Source: Goleter apudmare HA4340-LM2 (lineage in GTDB: Bacteria; Cyanobacteriota; Cyanobacteriia; Cyanobacteriales; Nostocaceae). From it: a stretch of DNA of 64,000 nt. The position numbers were made by a program, and so were the translations under genes. The notes under the pieces are model-generated. The model saw only the letters and a program-made list of their open reading frames with translations. It searched no databases and had not been told where the DNA came from. The stretch is taken from positions 1 through 64,000 of the forward strand of contig JAHHHF010000094.1 of the NCBI GenBank assembly GCA_019359495.1. The letters are read 5' to 3'. Within the stretch, counting starts at the first letter, position 1. Every line of letters starts with the position of its first letter. Below, in pieces: positions 7,492 through 15,535 of this stretch.

Positions 7492-10400
7492 AACAGTTAT
7501 GCAACGCCGTTGATCTGTCTCGTTGACGCTGGGATTATTCTTCATATAGTCACGCACCCAATTACATCCATTTTGGAGTAACTTATCTAGTTCTATATCT
7601 TTTAAATTCCATAAAATTACAGTTTCTTCAAAACCAGCAGAAACAGATGCTAACATATCATCTTTGATGAAATTTACGTTTCTAATTGCATTTTTGTGAC
7701 CACGAAGACTGTAAAGCAAATTCCCATCACTTATCTGCCAAACCTTAATTATTCCATCCTCTCCACCTGAAGCTAAAAGTTTACCATTGGGACTAAAACT
7801 AACGCTTAACACATGTCCTTTATGGGCAGATATAGATTTTACCAAGGTTCCATTGGTTGTGTTCCAAAGCTTCACTGTCCCATCCACACTAGCAGATGCT
7901 AGTAACACACCATCAGAACTAAAACTTACATCTTGAATGGCAGAATTATAGTTATCTATAGTTTTTAATAATTGCCATTTTTGCTGATATTGCCAAAGTT
8001 TAATAGTCCCATCTTTACTTCCCGAAGCTAAAAGTTGACCATTGGGACTAAAACTCACATTCAGAATTTTTTCATGATGACCTTTGAGACTTTGTATTAG
8101 TTTTCCATCATTGATTCTCCAAATTTTAATAATTTTATCTACACCACCCGAAGCTAAAATTTTGCCATCTGGAGTATTGGGATTAACAGTTATATCAAAA
8201 ATGACTGTATGATCTTTCCAACTATTTAGCAATTTTCCATTTTTGATTTCCCATAATTTAATTATTCCATCAGCACTAGCAGAAGCTAAAAATTGATTAT
8301 TTTGGCTAAAGCTGACGCTTTCAACATCATGCTCATGTGAAAAAGTTTGTAATAATTGACCATCTTTACTGCTCCAAATTTTGACTGTATCATCATTGCT
8401 GGCAGTTGCTATAATTTTTCCATTGGAGCTAACACTCATTTTTCTAATCACATCAGTATGGTCTGTAATAATTTTAAGCAAATTTTCTTTCAAACTCCAG
8501 ATAATCACTTTTTTATCTTCACTCCCAGAAGCTAAGATGTGACTATTTGGGCTAAATTTTACACTATAAACTTTGTTGTTATGCCCTGTCAAAGTTTCAA
8601 TTAATCGCCAATCGCTTATCCTCCAAATTTTGACAGTATTGTCATCGCTCGCAGTAGCTAGAAGTTTAGTATCTTGACTGAAATTAACACTATTAACCCA
8701 ATTATTATGAGATATGAGAATTTTCTCTAACTGCCAATTTTCAGTTTTCCAGACTTTCACTGTTGCGTCTTCACTAGCTGTAGCTAAAAATTGACCATCT
8801 GGACTAAAGCTAATATTTAATATTGCTTGATTATGGGCTTTAAGAGTTTTAATTAATTTGCGATTATGAACATTCCAAATTTTCAAAGTCCCATCTTTAT
8901 TGGCGGTAAATATTAATTGCTGATTTGAATTATTGCTAGGTGGATAATGCAGATACAAAATTTTACTTTCAGAGTCTTTAATTGATTTAATTAATTGCCA
9001 ATTCTTATTTCTATTCCAGATATGTATGATTTCATTGCTATCATCAATTGCGGCAAGATTCTCACTATCGGCACTAAAGTTAATACTGGCGTGCCAAACA
9101 CTTTTACCATCTTTTCTGAGAGTTTGCAATAACTTGCCATCTTGCCAATTCCACAGTTTTACTGCTCCAACTTCATCAACTGTCGCTAATAATTTTCCAT
9201 CTGGACTGAAACTTAAAGCTAAGATAGCATTTTTTTGTAGAGGCAAAGTTTGGAATAATTGACCATTACTTCGCCAGACTTTAATACTTTTATCTTCACT
9301 GACAGTAGCTAAAAAATTTCCATTGGGACTAAAACTTACATCTCTGATTGCAGCTTTAAATCCTTCTAATCTGTTATGCTCTCTGCTAAAATTAACGGTA
9401 CGCTGTAATATATCTAAGACTTGAATCTGAGTAGCTTGATCAACATTGTATGTACTTTTAATTTGATTTCCGGCTTCTAATGCTTCTAATAAGGCATCAA
9501 ATTTTTGATCAGAAGCGAATAATGCAGTTGCAAATATACTTGAAGATTTTATTTTTTCTAATTTTGCTTGTTGAATCATTCTCGCAGTCCAGATTCCGGC
9601 CAAGACTGCTAGTATTAAGGCGATCGCTAATATGCTTCCTCCAATTTGAATCCGTCGTTTAGCTTTTTGGTTGGCTGTCAATAGAACTTCATTGGCTTGG
9701 ATTAATATCTGAGTTGCTTCGGCTTCAGCTTGTAATTTTTTCTGAACATCCCGTTTTTCTAGTTCCTGACTAGCATCTAAAAATCTGCGATCCAAATCGC
9801 TTAAACTCTTATCATCTGACCAATTGCGAGCATCTTGCAAAGTTTGACCTCGCAACAACCGCGACTCATCTTGAAACTGGGAATTCACCCAAGCATTTAA
9901 TGCTTGCCCATAGGGTCGAATATTTGTCAATACTTTTTCAAGCCATGCTTGATTAAATATTTCTGCATAGATGCAATTATAAATTCGCAGTTTGCCCTGC
10001 TGTTTGACAATTAACCCAGTCAGACGCAGTTGTGTTTGTTCAGGACTGTCATCTGCCGGGATTTCTCCCTGGTGTAAGATTTGCTGATAAAGTCCTAATA
10101 ATCGCCCAGTCTGATTTTCAGAACTTTGCAAAATGCGATCGCGTATAGTTCGCAAATGTTCTGGTTCATCCTGTGCTTCCCAGTTTTCGATGATTTGCAT
10201 CTGTACCAATCTCTCCACACACTCCCTTTCCTGATGCGCTGGGAATGAAAAATTAGAAGTACAAATTAGTTGACAAAGCTTTTGTGTTAAAAATGGCTGT
10301 CCACCAGTCCACTTTAACACCTCTTCCAGTATCACTTTTGGTCTAGCAACTATTCCCTCTAAACCTCGTACCAAAACTTCCACTTCTGCTAATTGAAACC

Positions 10401-11019
10401 CAGTTAATTCAATAGCTTGCCCAATATTGAAAGGTGTACGATTTTTGTCAGTAATTAAATTCGAGGGAGTTGCCACCCCCAACAAACAAAAAGTCAGGCG
10501 TTGATATTCTAGACTATCTGCACGTTGGTTATAACAAGCACGAATGAAAGCAAAAAAATCATCCTTAAAACTAATTCTTAAAATACTATCAACTTCATCA
10601 ATAAAAATAATTATCCTTCCCGAAAATTCAGTTAACAGTACATCATCAATCAATTCACTCAATCGTTGTTTGGGCGGTAAAAATTCATGCGATCGCCACC
10701 ACGTCCCAAAATTCACTTTTCTGGATAAACCAAATCCCCGCAACAACTCAGAAACAAATCCTCCATACCATTCAGCAGGAGTTACATGACTACCAATTCT
10801 TGTCAAATCAACCGATGCACATTGTATACCTTGTTCCTTCAGTCGTTTCATAATATGAACTCGCAAGCTAGATTTACCCATCTGGCGCGAGTTTAAGACA
10901 TAACACAACTCACCATTTTTTAACCCCTCATAAAGCTCGGAATCAGCCTGACGTACTACATAAGTCGGGTGCTGATATTCAAGACTGCCCCCTAATTTAT
11001 AGTAATTTAAAGAACTCAT
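7450..11019 (-). CDS. AAA_35-like NTPase fused to 14 WD40 repeats
   Basis: A large (1189-residue) STAND-like signalling protein. The N-terminal AAA-like ATPase has a P-loop variant SRQMGKSS (Lys about 49) and Walker [14 protein letters not shown] (about 140). A coiled-coil-like stretch (about 420-455) and one TM helix (about 460-482) follow. Fourteen WD40 repeats ending in motifs such as IKVW, VKLW and IKIW fill about 555-1160, enough for two seven-bladed propellers. The ATG at 11019 has a GGAG just upstream. The ligand and output are unknown. The C-terminus overlaps the convergent permease gene. Confidence 0.9.
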   Translation of the reverse strand: MSSLNYYKLGGSLEYQHPTYVVRQADSELYEGLKNGELCYVLNSRQMGKSSLRVHIMKRLKEQGIQCASVDLTRIGSHVTPAEWYGGFVSELLRGFGLSRKVNFGTWWRSHEFLPPKQRLSELIDDVLLTEFSGRIIIFIDEVDSILRISFKDDFFAFIRACYNQRADSLEYQRLTFCLLGVATPSNLITDKNRTPFNIGQAIELTGFQLAEVEVLVRGLEGIVARPKVILEEVLKWTGGQPFLTQKLCQLICTSNFSFPAHQERECVERLVQMQIIENWEAQDEPEHLRTIRDRILQSSENQTGRLLGLYQQILHQGEIPADDSPEQTQLRLTGLIVKQQGKLRIYNCIYAEIFNQAWLEKVLTNIRPYGQALNAWVNSQFQDESRLLRGQTLQDARNWSDDKSLSDLDRRFLDASQELEKRDVQKKLQAEAEATQILIQANEVLLTANQKAKRRIQIGGSILAIALILAVLAGIWTARMIQQAKLEKIKSSSIFATALFASDQKFDALLEALEAGNQIKSTYNVDQATQIQVLDILQRTVNFSREHNRLEGFKAAIRDVSFSPNGNFLATVSEDKSIKVWRSNGQLFQTLPLQKNAILALSFSPDGKLLATVDEVGAVKLWNWQDGKLLQTLRKDGKSVWHASINFSADSENLAAIDDSNEIIHIWNRNKNWQLIKSIKDSESKILYLHYPPSNNSNQQLIFTANKDGTLKIWNVHNRKLIKTLKAHNQAILNISFSPDGQFLATASEDATVKVWKTENWQLEKILISHNNWVNSVNFSQDTKLLATASDDNTVKIWRISDWRLIETLTGHNNKVYSVKFSPNSHILASGSEDKKVIIWSLKENLLKIITDHTDVIRKMSVSSNGKIIATASNDDTVKIWSSKDGQLLQTFSHEHDVESVSFSQNNQFLASASADGIIKLWEIKNGKLLNSWKDHTVIFDITVNPNTPDGKILASGGVDKIIKIWRINDGKLIQSLKGHHEKILNVSFSPNGQLLASGSKDGTIKLWQYQQKWQLLKTIDNYNSAIQDVSFSSDGVLLASASVDGTVKLWNTTNGTLVKSISAHKGHVLSVSFSPNGKLLASGGEDGIIKVWQISDGNLLYSLRGHKNAIRNVNFIKDDMLASVSAGFEETVILWNLKDIELDKLLQNGCNWVRDYMKNNPSVNETDQRRCITVSPLLAPSPQLQID

Positions 11020-11326
11020 AAACTCCGCGCCCCTCCGCGTGAACCTCATCCTCCCTCTGCGTTTCAATTTAAAACAAATTCTCTATAAAAATATATATTT
11101 TCTGATTACCTGACTTTTTATGACATTTACTGATTTTTAGATAAACCGACTTAGAGAAACTACTGATTTTATATGTATCGACAAAAATCGAGTATCAGCA
11201 AATAATCGTAGTTAACAAACGATTTGTCACAAACAACTAAGCAAACCAGACATGAATCAGTATGTGGTCAATGTCTGCACTTGCAGACATCTGAATATTA
11301 CCAATTTAAATCTCAACTAGAATGCT
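11020..11326. other. AT-rich intergenic region between divergent genes
   Basis: The first ~50 bases carry the GC-rich repeat CCTCCGCG/CCTCTGCG common between cyanobacterial genes. It also supplies the GGAG before the WD40 start. The rest is AT-rich and must hold the divergent promoters. No gene or convincing operator was seen. Confidence 0.5.
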
Positions 11327-11896
11327 ATGAATTTTCTTAAACGCTTGGGAATTTTGCTAGGTATTTGTGCCACCACATTGTCCACACAAACTTACCCCGC
11401 ATTGGCAGGACTTAAGCAATTTCGTGAGAATTTTGAAAGTCCCCGCCAAGGTTCTGCTGATTGGTTTTTTGCCGGGACTGCTAACTTCGACAATGGTAAG
11501 GGGTTAGCACGTCAAGGTAAAGGAAATGCTTGGGTACGAAGCACAACCGGATGGAATGCAATTAATCATTGGATTTCAGTGGCACCAAACAGTGAATGTT
11601 CTGCGATCGCTTGGATTAGAATGTCTCAAAATCTTACAGATGGCTATATGTCAATTCGAGGTGACGATAGAACTGGTAATTTCAATGTGATCAATGAACG
11701 TAAAATAGTGTATGCAAAAATGTCACTTCCAGGACTTGGCGATGATGTCTTTGCTCAACATTACAATTATTACCAGTTTAAATTTAACTCTGGCAATAAC
11801 ACTCGTGTGCTTTTCTATGTAGGGCTTTGGGGTAATGGTAGAGATTCATGGATGCAAATTGACGATGTAGCAATCTCTTGTCAAACACCATATTAA
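11327..11896 (+). CDS. Small secreted protein, family not recognised
   Basis: A 189-residue protein with a signal peptide (about 1-27, LGILLGICATTLSTQTYPALA). The mature part is rich in aromatic residues and Gly/Asn and looks all-beta (ENFESPRQGSADWFFAGTAN, and a C-terminal DSWMQIDDVAISCQ). The pattern of an opening FE-type strand and a closing 'IDDVA' strand resembles carbohydrate-binding or jelly-roll modules. It is the first of three same-strand secreted genes. Function unknown; the fold is an inference. Confidence 0.75.
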   Translation: MNFLKRLGILLGICATTLSTQTYPALAGLKQFRENFESPRQGSADWFFAGTANFDNGKGLARQGKGNAWVRSTTGWNAINHWISVAPNSECSAIAWIRMSQNLTDGYMSIRGDDRTGNFNVINERKIVYAKMSLPGLGDDVFAQHYNYYQFKFNSGNNTRVLFYVGLWGNGRDSWMQIDDVAISCQTPY

Positions 11897-11929
11897 ACCT
11901 TTTGATTTTTTGAATTCATGTCCAGGGTA

Positions 11930-12007
11930 ATGCTGACTCTCGACGATAGCATCCGAGGACAGATTATTAACTTCGAGCCTAAACTTCCGCTTGAGATTCA
12001 GTTGTAA
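11930..12007 (+). CDS. Possible 25-codon small ORF
   Basis: ATG at 11930 opens MLTLDDSIRGQIINFEPKLP followed by LEIQL and a stop. An in-frame ATG at 11918 would add four residues. The composition looks protein-like, but no good Shine-Dalgarno site is present. It may be a truncated relic of a longer gene or noise. Confidence 0.25.
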   Translation: MLTLDDSIRGQIINFEPKLPLEIQL

Positions 12008-12034
12008 ATCCTACAAAATATTGGAGATATTCTC

Positions 12035-12544
12035 ATGTCTTGGATAAAATTACTAACTTCACCAATCCTGATTGGTACTTTAACTTGTAGTGTATTAACT
12101 AGCTTTACAGCCATAGCGAATGCTCAACCAACGCACACTATACAGTTAGCTCAAAAATATCCAACAATTCAAAGAGTTCAAAAGACTCTCACAATTCAAG
12201 GAAATATAGTGAAAGGAAATCCCACAATGGAGAATATTTTTTGTGAGCGAATTAACGTCACTTTGATAGAGTTTATTCCCACTGAACCTAAACCGGGTCA
12301 ATTTACTGTTCCTATACAGCGATCTGTAGCTCAACCAGTGGCAGCTACAGGTCTTCATCTCGGTGAAGGTTGTAGTTATAGTTTAGAATTTCGTTACTTG
12401 CACAAGGTTAGACTTTATGGAGAAAGCACTTTTAAAATTCGTGCTGATTCTGTTGATGCAATAGTTAGTGAGCAATCAGTAAGCTACCCATTTCCTAATA
12501 ATATCGATATACCACTATTTCCACCGGCGCCTCCTCCGCGATAA
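12035..12544 (+). CDS. Small secreted protein, family not recognised
   Basis: A 169-residue protein with a clear signal peptide (about 1-30, ending AIANA). The middle reads as a beta-rich domain (TIQGNIVKGNPTMENIFCER) with a Cys pair, one in that stretch and one in GEGCSYSLEFRYLH. The C-terminus is Pro-rich (FPPAPPPR). The ATG follows TTGGAG at good spacing. It sits between two other secreted genes with nearly identical leader sequences. Function unknown. Confidence 0.75.
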   Translation: MSWIKLLTSPILIGTLTCSVLTSFTAIANAQPTHTIQLAQKYPTIQRVQKTLTIQGNIVKGNPTMENIFCERINVTLIEFIPTEPKPGQFTVPIQRSVAQPVAATGLHLGEGCSYSLEFRYLHKVRLYGESTFKIRADSVDAIVSEQSVSYPFPNNIDIPLFPPAPPPR

Positions 12545-12613
12545 TTAGAAAACACGATCCAAAAATCATCAAACCTCATTCACGTTATCAATAAATATCC
12601 TTGGAGTTATCTC

Positions 12614-13120
12614 ATGGCTAAAATTAAATTATGTCAGTGCCACACCCAAAAGAAATTTCCATTTTCAGTAGGAATATTCTTAAGCCTCATAGCTACTGGT
12701 GCAATTCTCCTGACTGCCAATATTTCACCAGCAAAAGCACAATCAACAGATAGAGATGCACCAACAATTCTGACTACTAATGTCATTTCTTTAACTGGTT
12801 TACATAAGGAACCAAAAACCTACTTTTATACCTTCATTGCAGGCCCTGGGGAATTAAAGCTGACTCTTGATGTTGACGCTGGTTCTACAAATGGTAATGG
12901 AGTAGTTTCAACAGTTAGTATTCAAGATAAAGATGGCAATGAATTTTCTCAATTTCTTGCTGGAGCTACCCCCGGTGTACCTGGGCGTCAGGTAAAGAAA
13001 ATTAATTTTGCTAAAGCCACACCAATTATTTTGATGTTGATTTTACCTCCAGGTGCAACTGCTAATTATATTACTAAACTCAAAATTGAGGGTGTTTATC
13101 AGTTGAGTAATGTCAAATAA
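12614..13120 (+). CDS. Small secreted protein, family not recognised
   Basis: A 168-residue protein. A basic N-terminus, a hydrophobic core and an AKAQ cleavage site at about 43 form a signal peptide. The mature part (TYFYTFIAGPGELKLTLDVD, later PIILMLILPPG) looks like a beta-sandwich resembling bacterial pre-peptidase C-terminal (PPC)-type domains. The ATG follows TTGGAG, matching the leader of the preceding gene. It is the last of the secreted trio. The PPC resemblance is tentative. Confidence 0.75.
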   Translation: MAKIKLCQCHTQKKFPFSVGIFLSLIATGAILLTANISPAKAQSTDRDAPTILTTNVISLTGLHKEPKTYFYTFIAGPGELKLTLDVDAGSTNGNGVVSTVSIQDKDGNEFSQFLAGATPGVPGRQVKKINFAKATPIILMLILPPGATANYITKLKIEGVYQLSNVK

Positions 13121-13138
13121 TACTGAATCAAAAAGACT

Positions 13139-13381
13139 TTATTGATTCCCCTCTACTGCCTTGTTATCTGGCTCACAAGTACTCGATGCTTCTAGTTTCT
13201 GTCGAATTGCTGCTTGAATTTTTTCGTCAAAATCGGGGTCATCGGGTCTTGCAATAATTGATTTCTGACGCTGATTGAACCTATCCAAATAGGCCTGAAA
13301 AGCCACTTTATCTTGGCGGTTTGCCAAAAAGTACCGTCTTAATTCGGCATCACTCATGGTATCAAAATTCACTTGACTCAT
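13139..13381 (-). CDS. DUF6887-type small protein
   Basis: An 80-residue cytoplasmic protein, rich in charge and helix: MSDAELRRYFLANRQDKVAF, AYLDRFNQR, then an acidic DDPDFDEKIQAAI segment. It resembles the DUF6887 family, which is found next to DUF6888 in cyanobacteria. Its ATG overlaps the TGA of the upstream 58-codon gene by one base (TGATG). The pair is therefore translationally coupled, and a toxin-antitoxin-like or regulatory pair is conceivable. Function is unknown. Confidence 0.7.
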   Translation of the reverse strand: MSQVNFDTMSDAELRRYFLANRQDKVAFQAYLDRFNQRQKSIIARPDDPDFDEKIQAAIRQKLEASSTCEPDNKAVEGNQ

Positions 13382-13557
13382 CAGAACACTTCTCCATTAG
13401 ATACAATTTCAAACTCGAGGTCTTCATCATATCCGGCTAGAACGTACACGTTCTGAGTCCGACCATCAACACAGACTAGATGAATCGGTTGAGACATGAT
13501 GAATGTCAACTGATAGCTGATTCGATATAAACTTTCTAATTGAGCCACAGTAGGCAT
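13381..13557 (-). CDS. DUF6888-type small protein (58 aa)
   Basis: Reading from ATG 13557: MPTVAQLESLYRISYQLTFI, then MSQPIHLVCVDGRTQNVYVL, ending EFEIVSNGEVF. This matches the pattern of DUF6888 proteins (short, with a helical start and a beta-strand end around 'ICVDGRT..VY.LAG'). Its stop overlaps the DUF6887 start by one base. The conserved pairing supports that both are real. Function unknown. Confidence 0.7.
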   Translation of the reverse strand: MPTVAQLESLYRISYQLTFIMSQPIHLVCVDGRTQNVYVLAGYDEDLEFEIVSNGEVF

Positions 13558-13600
13558 TTATGTCACTCGCTCACCTGCTGTCCATTTTAATGGTAAATCC

Positions 13601-14944
13601 TTAATTCTGTAAGTGTTCTCGAAAATATTTTTGATATAACTGACAGCTTGGAATTAATTTATCGCCTACTCTCTTAACCAATCCCATACTGTATAGTTGA
13701 TATGCTGACATTGTTTCTATAATGACTGGTTCTGTGGCTGTAACTACTTTAATGAATGCCTCAGCCAGATGATGATTTACTTTAAAAATATTTAAAAACC
13801 GCCGTAAATGCTCTTCATAAATTCCGGCATTAGTTGGAGCATTTTGTAATAATTTTTCCAGCGTTATATCTGCAAGTGCAAGACGATAAAGTGCCAATCT
13901 AATCAAATATGGATGTCCTCCAAGTAGAGACATTAGTTGCTGTACTTGGGTTTGATTATAATCAAGTTGATGACGCTGGTATAAGTCTTGTACTTGTTCT
14001 GTAGTGAACTCTGTTAATTCAACTACTAATCCCACATTAAACGGTGATTGATTTATATCTAATGCCCCATAATTTTCGGTGGAATGTACTACAATTAATC
14101 GTAAATTTTCCCAAGTTTTGAGGGTTTTAGCTTCCTCGTGCCAACTACGTAACATAGCAAAAAATCCTTGAGAAATTTCAGGATATTTAAGGATTATATC
14201 TACTTCATCTAACGCTAAAACTAAATTGCTGTTGATTTGGGACAAAATATTATCTTCAAAATATGTGGTACAATTAATAATACTACCTCTGTATTCATCC
14301 CAAGATTCATTCAACAAAGAAGGCAATTTTAATTTATAACTCACATAAGCGCAAAACCAGCGTAAAAATTTATCCAAATTACTAAATACTGTTGCTTCGG
14401 CTTGCAATAAGTTTAGACGCACTGTGTAGTATTCTTGCTGATTTGAGTAAGCGATAATTCTATCTAGTAGGGATGTCTTGCCCATTTGATGAGGAGCTTT
14501 AATCCGAATGAGAGAACCAGCTTGACGAATTGTTTCATAACAGCGTTCTTCTATAGGCGATCGCTGGATGTAAAATACAGAATTTAGGGGTATTGAACCT
14601 TCTGGGCATTCTGGTACAAATTCATTCTTGATAGTCCTGGAATCAGGCTCCAACTGTTGCATTTGCGTAGGAAGCATCTTCTGCAAATGCGATCGCTCAA
14701 TTGCGGCACGAAAATTAGTTTTATTAACCTCTTCCCCTAATGCTTCTGAAAGTAGCTTCCACAATTTGAAACCTACATCTTGGCGGAGATACTTGGCTGC
14801 ATAACCTTTATCACTGGCAATTTCATCATAATTTAAACCTTGCCATGACCCTTTCAGGATAATTATTTCTATATCTTTCAGATGCCTGTTGGTTTTGCTA
14901 AAGACAACCGTATCTAAAATTTCTAACCCTTCTTCCAAGTTCAT
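13601..14944 (-). CDS. AAA_35-like NTPase with VMAP-type N-terminal HTH
   Basis: A 447-residue protein. Residues about 1-90 form the HTH found at the N-terminus of vWA-MoxR-associated (VMAP) proteins (IILKGSWQGLNYDEIASDKG, LRQDVGFKLWKLLSEALG). An AAA-like NTPase follows: P-loop variant KAPHQMGKTSLLDRI (about 150) and Walker B LVLALDEVDIIL (about 245). No WD40 or protease effector is attached. Related architectures are proposed NTP-dependent conflict or signalling systems in multicellular bacteria. Its NTPase resembles that of the WD40 gene at 7450. Confidence 0.85.
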   Translation of the reverse strand: MNLEEGLEILDTVVFSKTNRHLKDIEIIILKGSWQGLNYDEIASDKGYAAKYLRQDVGFKLWKLLSEALGEEVNKTNFRAAIERSHLQKMLPTQMQQLEPDSRTIKNEFVPECPEGSIPLNSVFYIQRSPIEERCYETIRQAGSLIRIKAPHQMGKTSLLDRIIAYSNQQEYYTVRLNLLQAEATVFSNLDKFLRWFCAYVSYKLKLPSLLNESWDEYRGSIINCTTYFEDNILSQINSNLVLALDEVDIILKYPEISQGFFAMLRSWHEEAKTLKTWENLRLIVVHSTENYGALDINQSPFNVGLVVELTEFTTEQVQDLYQRHQLDYNQTQVQQLMSLLGGHPYLIRLALYRLALADITLEKLLQNAPTNAGIYEEHLRRFLNIFKVNHHLAEAFIKVVTATEPVIIETMSAYQLYSMGLVKRVGDKLIPSCQLYQKYFREHLQN

Positions 14945-15177
14945 TATTCATCCTGGGTAGATATATTTATAGGACTTATATCATGTTTGGTTCAACACTT
15001 GTCATTGTGTAGGTCCAGGCTTCCCGTAGGGTATAGAGTGAAGCAATCGCAGATACCTGATGAAGCCTTGTGTTTGTCTCGTTTCACTCGCAATGACAGA
15101 TCACAAGTAATTAAAAAACCAGGATTTTTGCCGGATAAGGAAAGCCAAGTTCTTAATTTTGGATAAAGTCGAGGTAA
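14945..15177. other. Intergenic region with degenerate dispersed repeats
   Basis: It contains pieces of the common 'GTCATTGCGA..GAAAC' interspersed repeat (TGTCATTGTG, and TCGTTTCACTCGCAATGACA in reverse), similar in wording to the interior of the element at 3025. No gene is seen. Confidence 0.45.
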
Positions 15178-15481
15178 GAGGGTGTTTAAAAAGTCCAAAC
15201 TCAAGTACTAGTAGTCTGTCAAGATAAAAATGATGGACTGTAGTCCGGGCATCTTGCCCGCGTGAGCGAGACGCTCACACTACCAAAAATCCCTCAAAAC
15301 AAAATTGACAGACTACTAACCCTGGCGATTAGAAATCGCGCGCCACTTGCTACAAGTCGGAGAACCCGACGACAGTCGCCTCCGTGGGTTTGAAAGGACT
15401 AATTTTTGCTTAGTCCACGCAGGCGGACTTTGTTTGTGTAGTAACAAATTAGATTCGCTCAAAACTTTTCAAACATCCTCT
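15178..15481. repeat. Composite intergenic repeat with an inner MITE
   Basis: The outer ends GAGGGTGTTTAAAAAGT and ACTTTTCAAACATCCTC are inverted and about 300 bp apart. They enclose a complete inner element (15209-15318) and a GC-rich palindromic block. That block includes GCGATTAGAAATCGC and the AGTCCACGCAGGCGGACT motif familiar from Nostoc genomes. Part of it recurs inverted at 33080-33245. Confidence 0.65.
15209..15318. mobile_element. MITE with 14-bp perfect terminal inverted repeats
   Basis: The termini TAGTAGTCTGTCAA and TTGACAGACTACTA are exact complements 110 bp apart. The interior holds a hairpin (GGGCATCTTGCCC, and GTGAGCGAGACGCTCAC). It is non-coding. A second copy in reverse orientation lies within 33080-33213, where the hairpin unit is duplicated. 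Confidence 0.7.
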
Positions 15482-15535
15482 AAGTCCTGTAATGAGTAAT
15501 GAGTAATGATCAACATCACCCATTACCAAGCCTAA

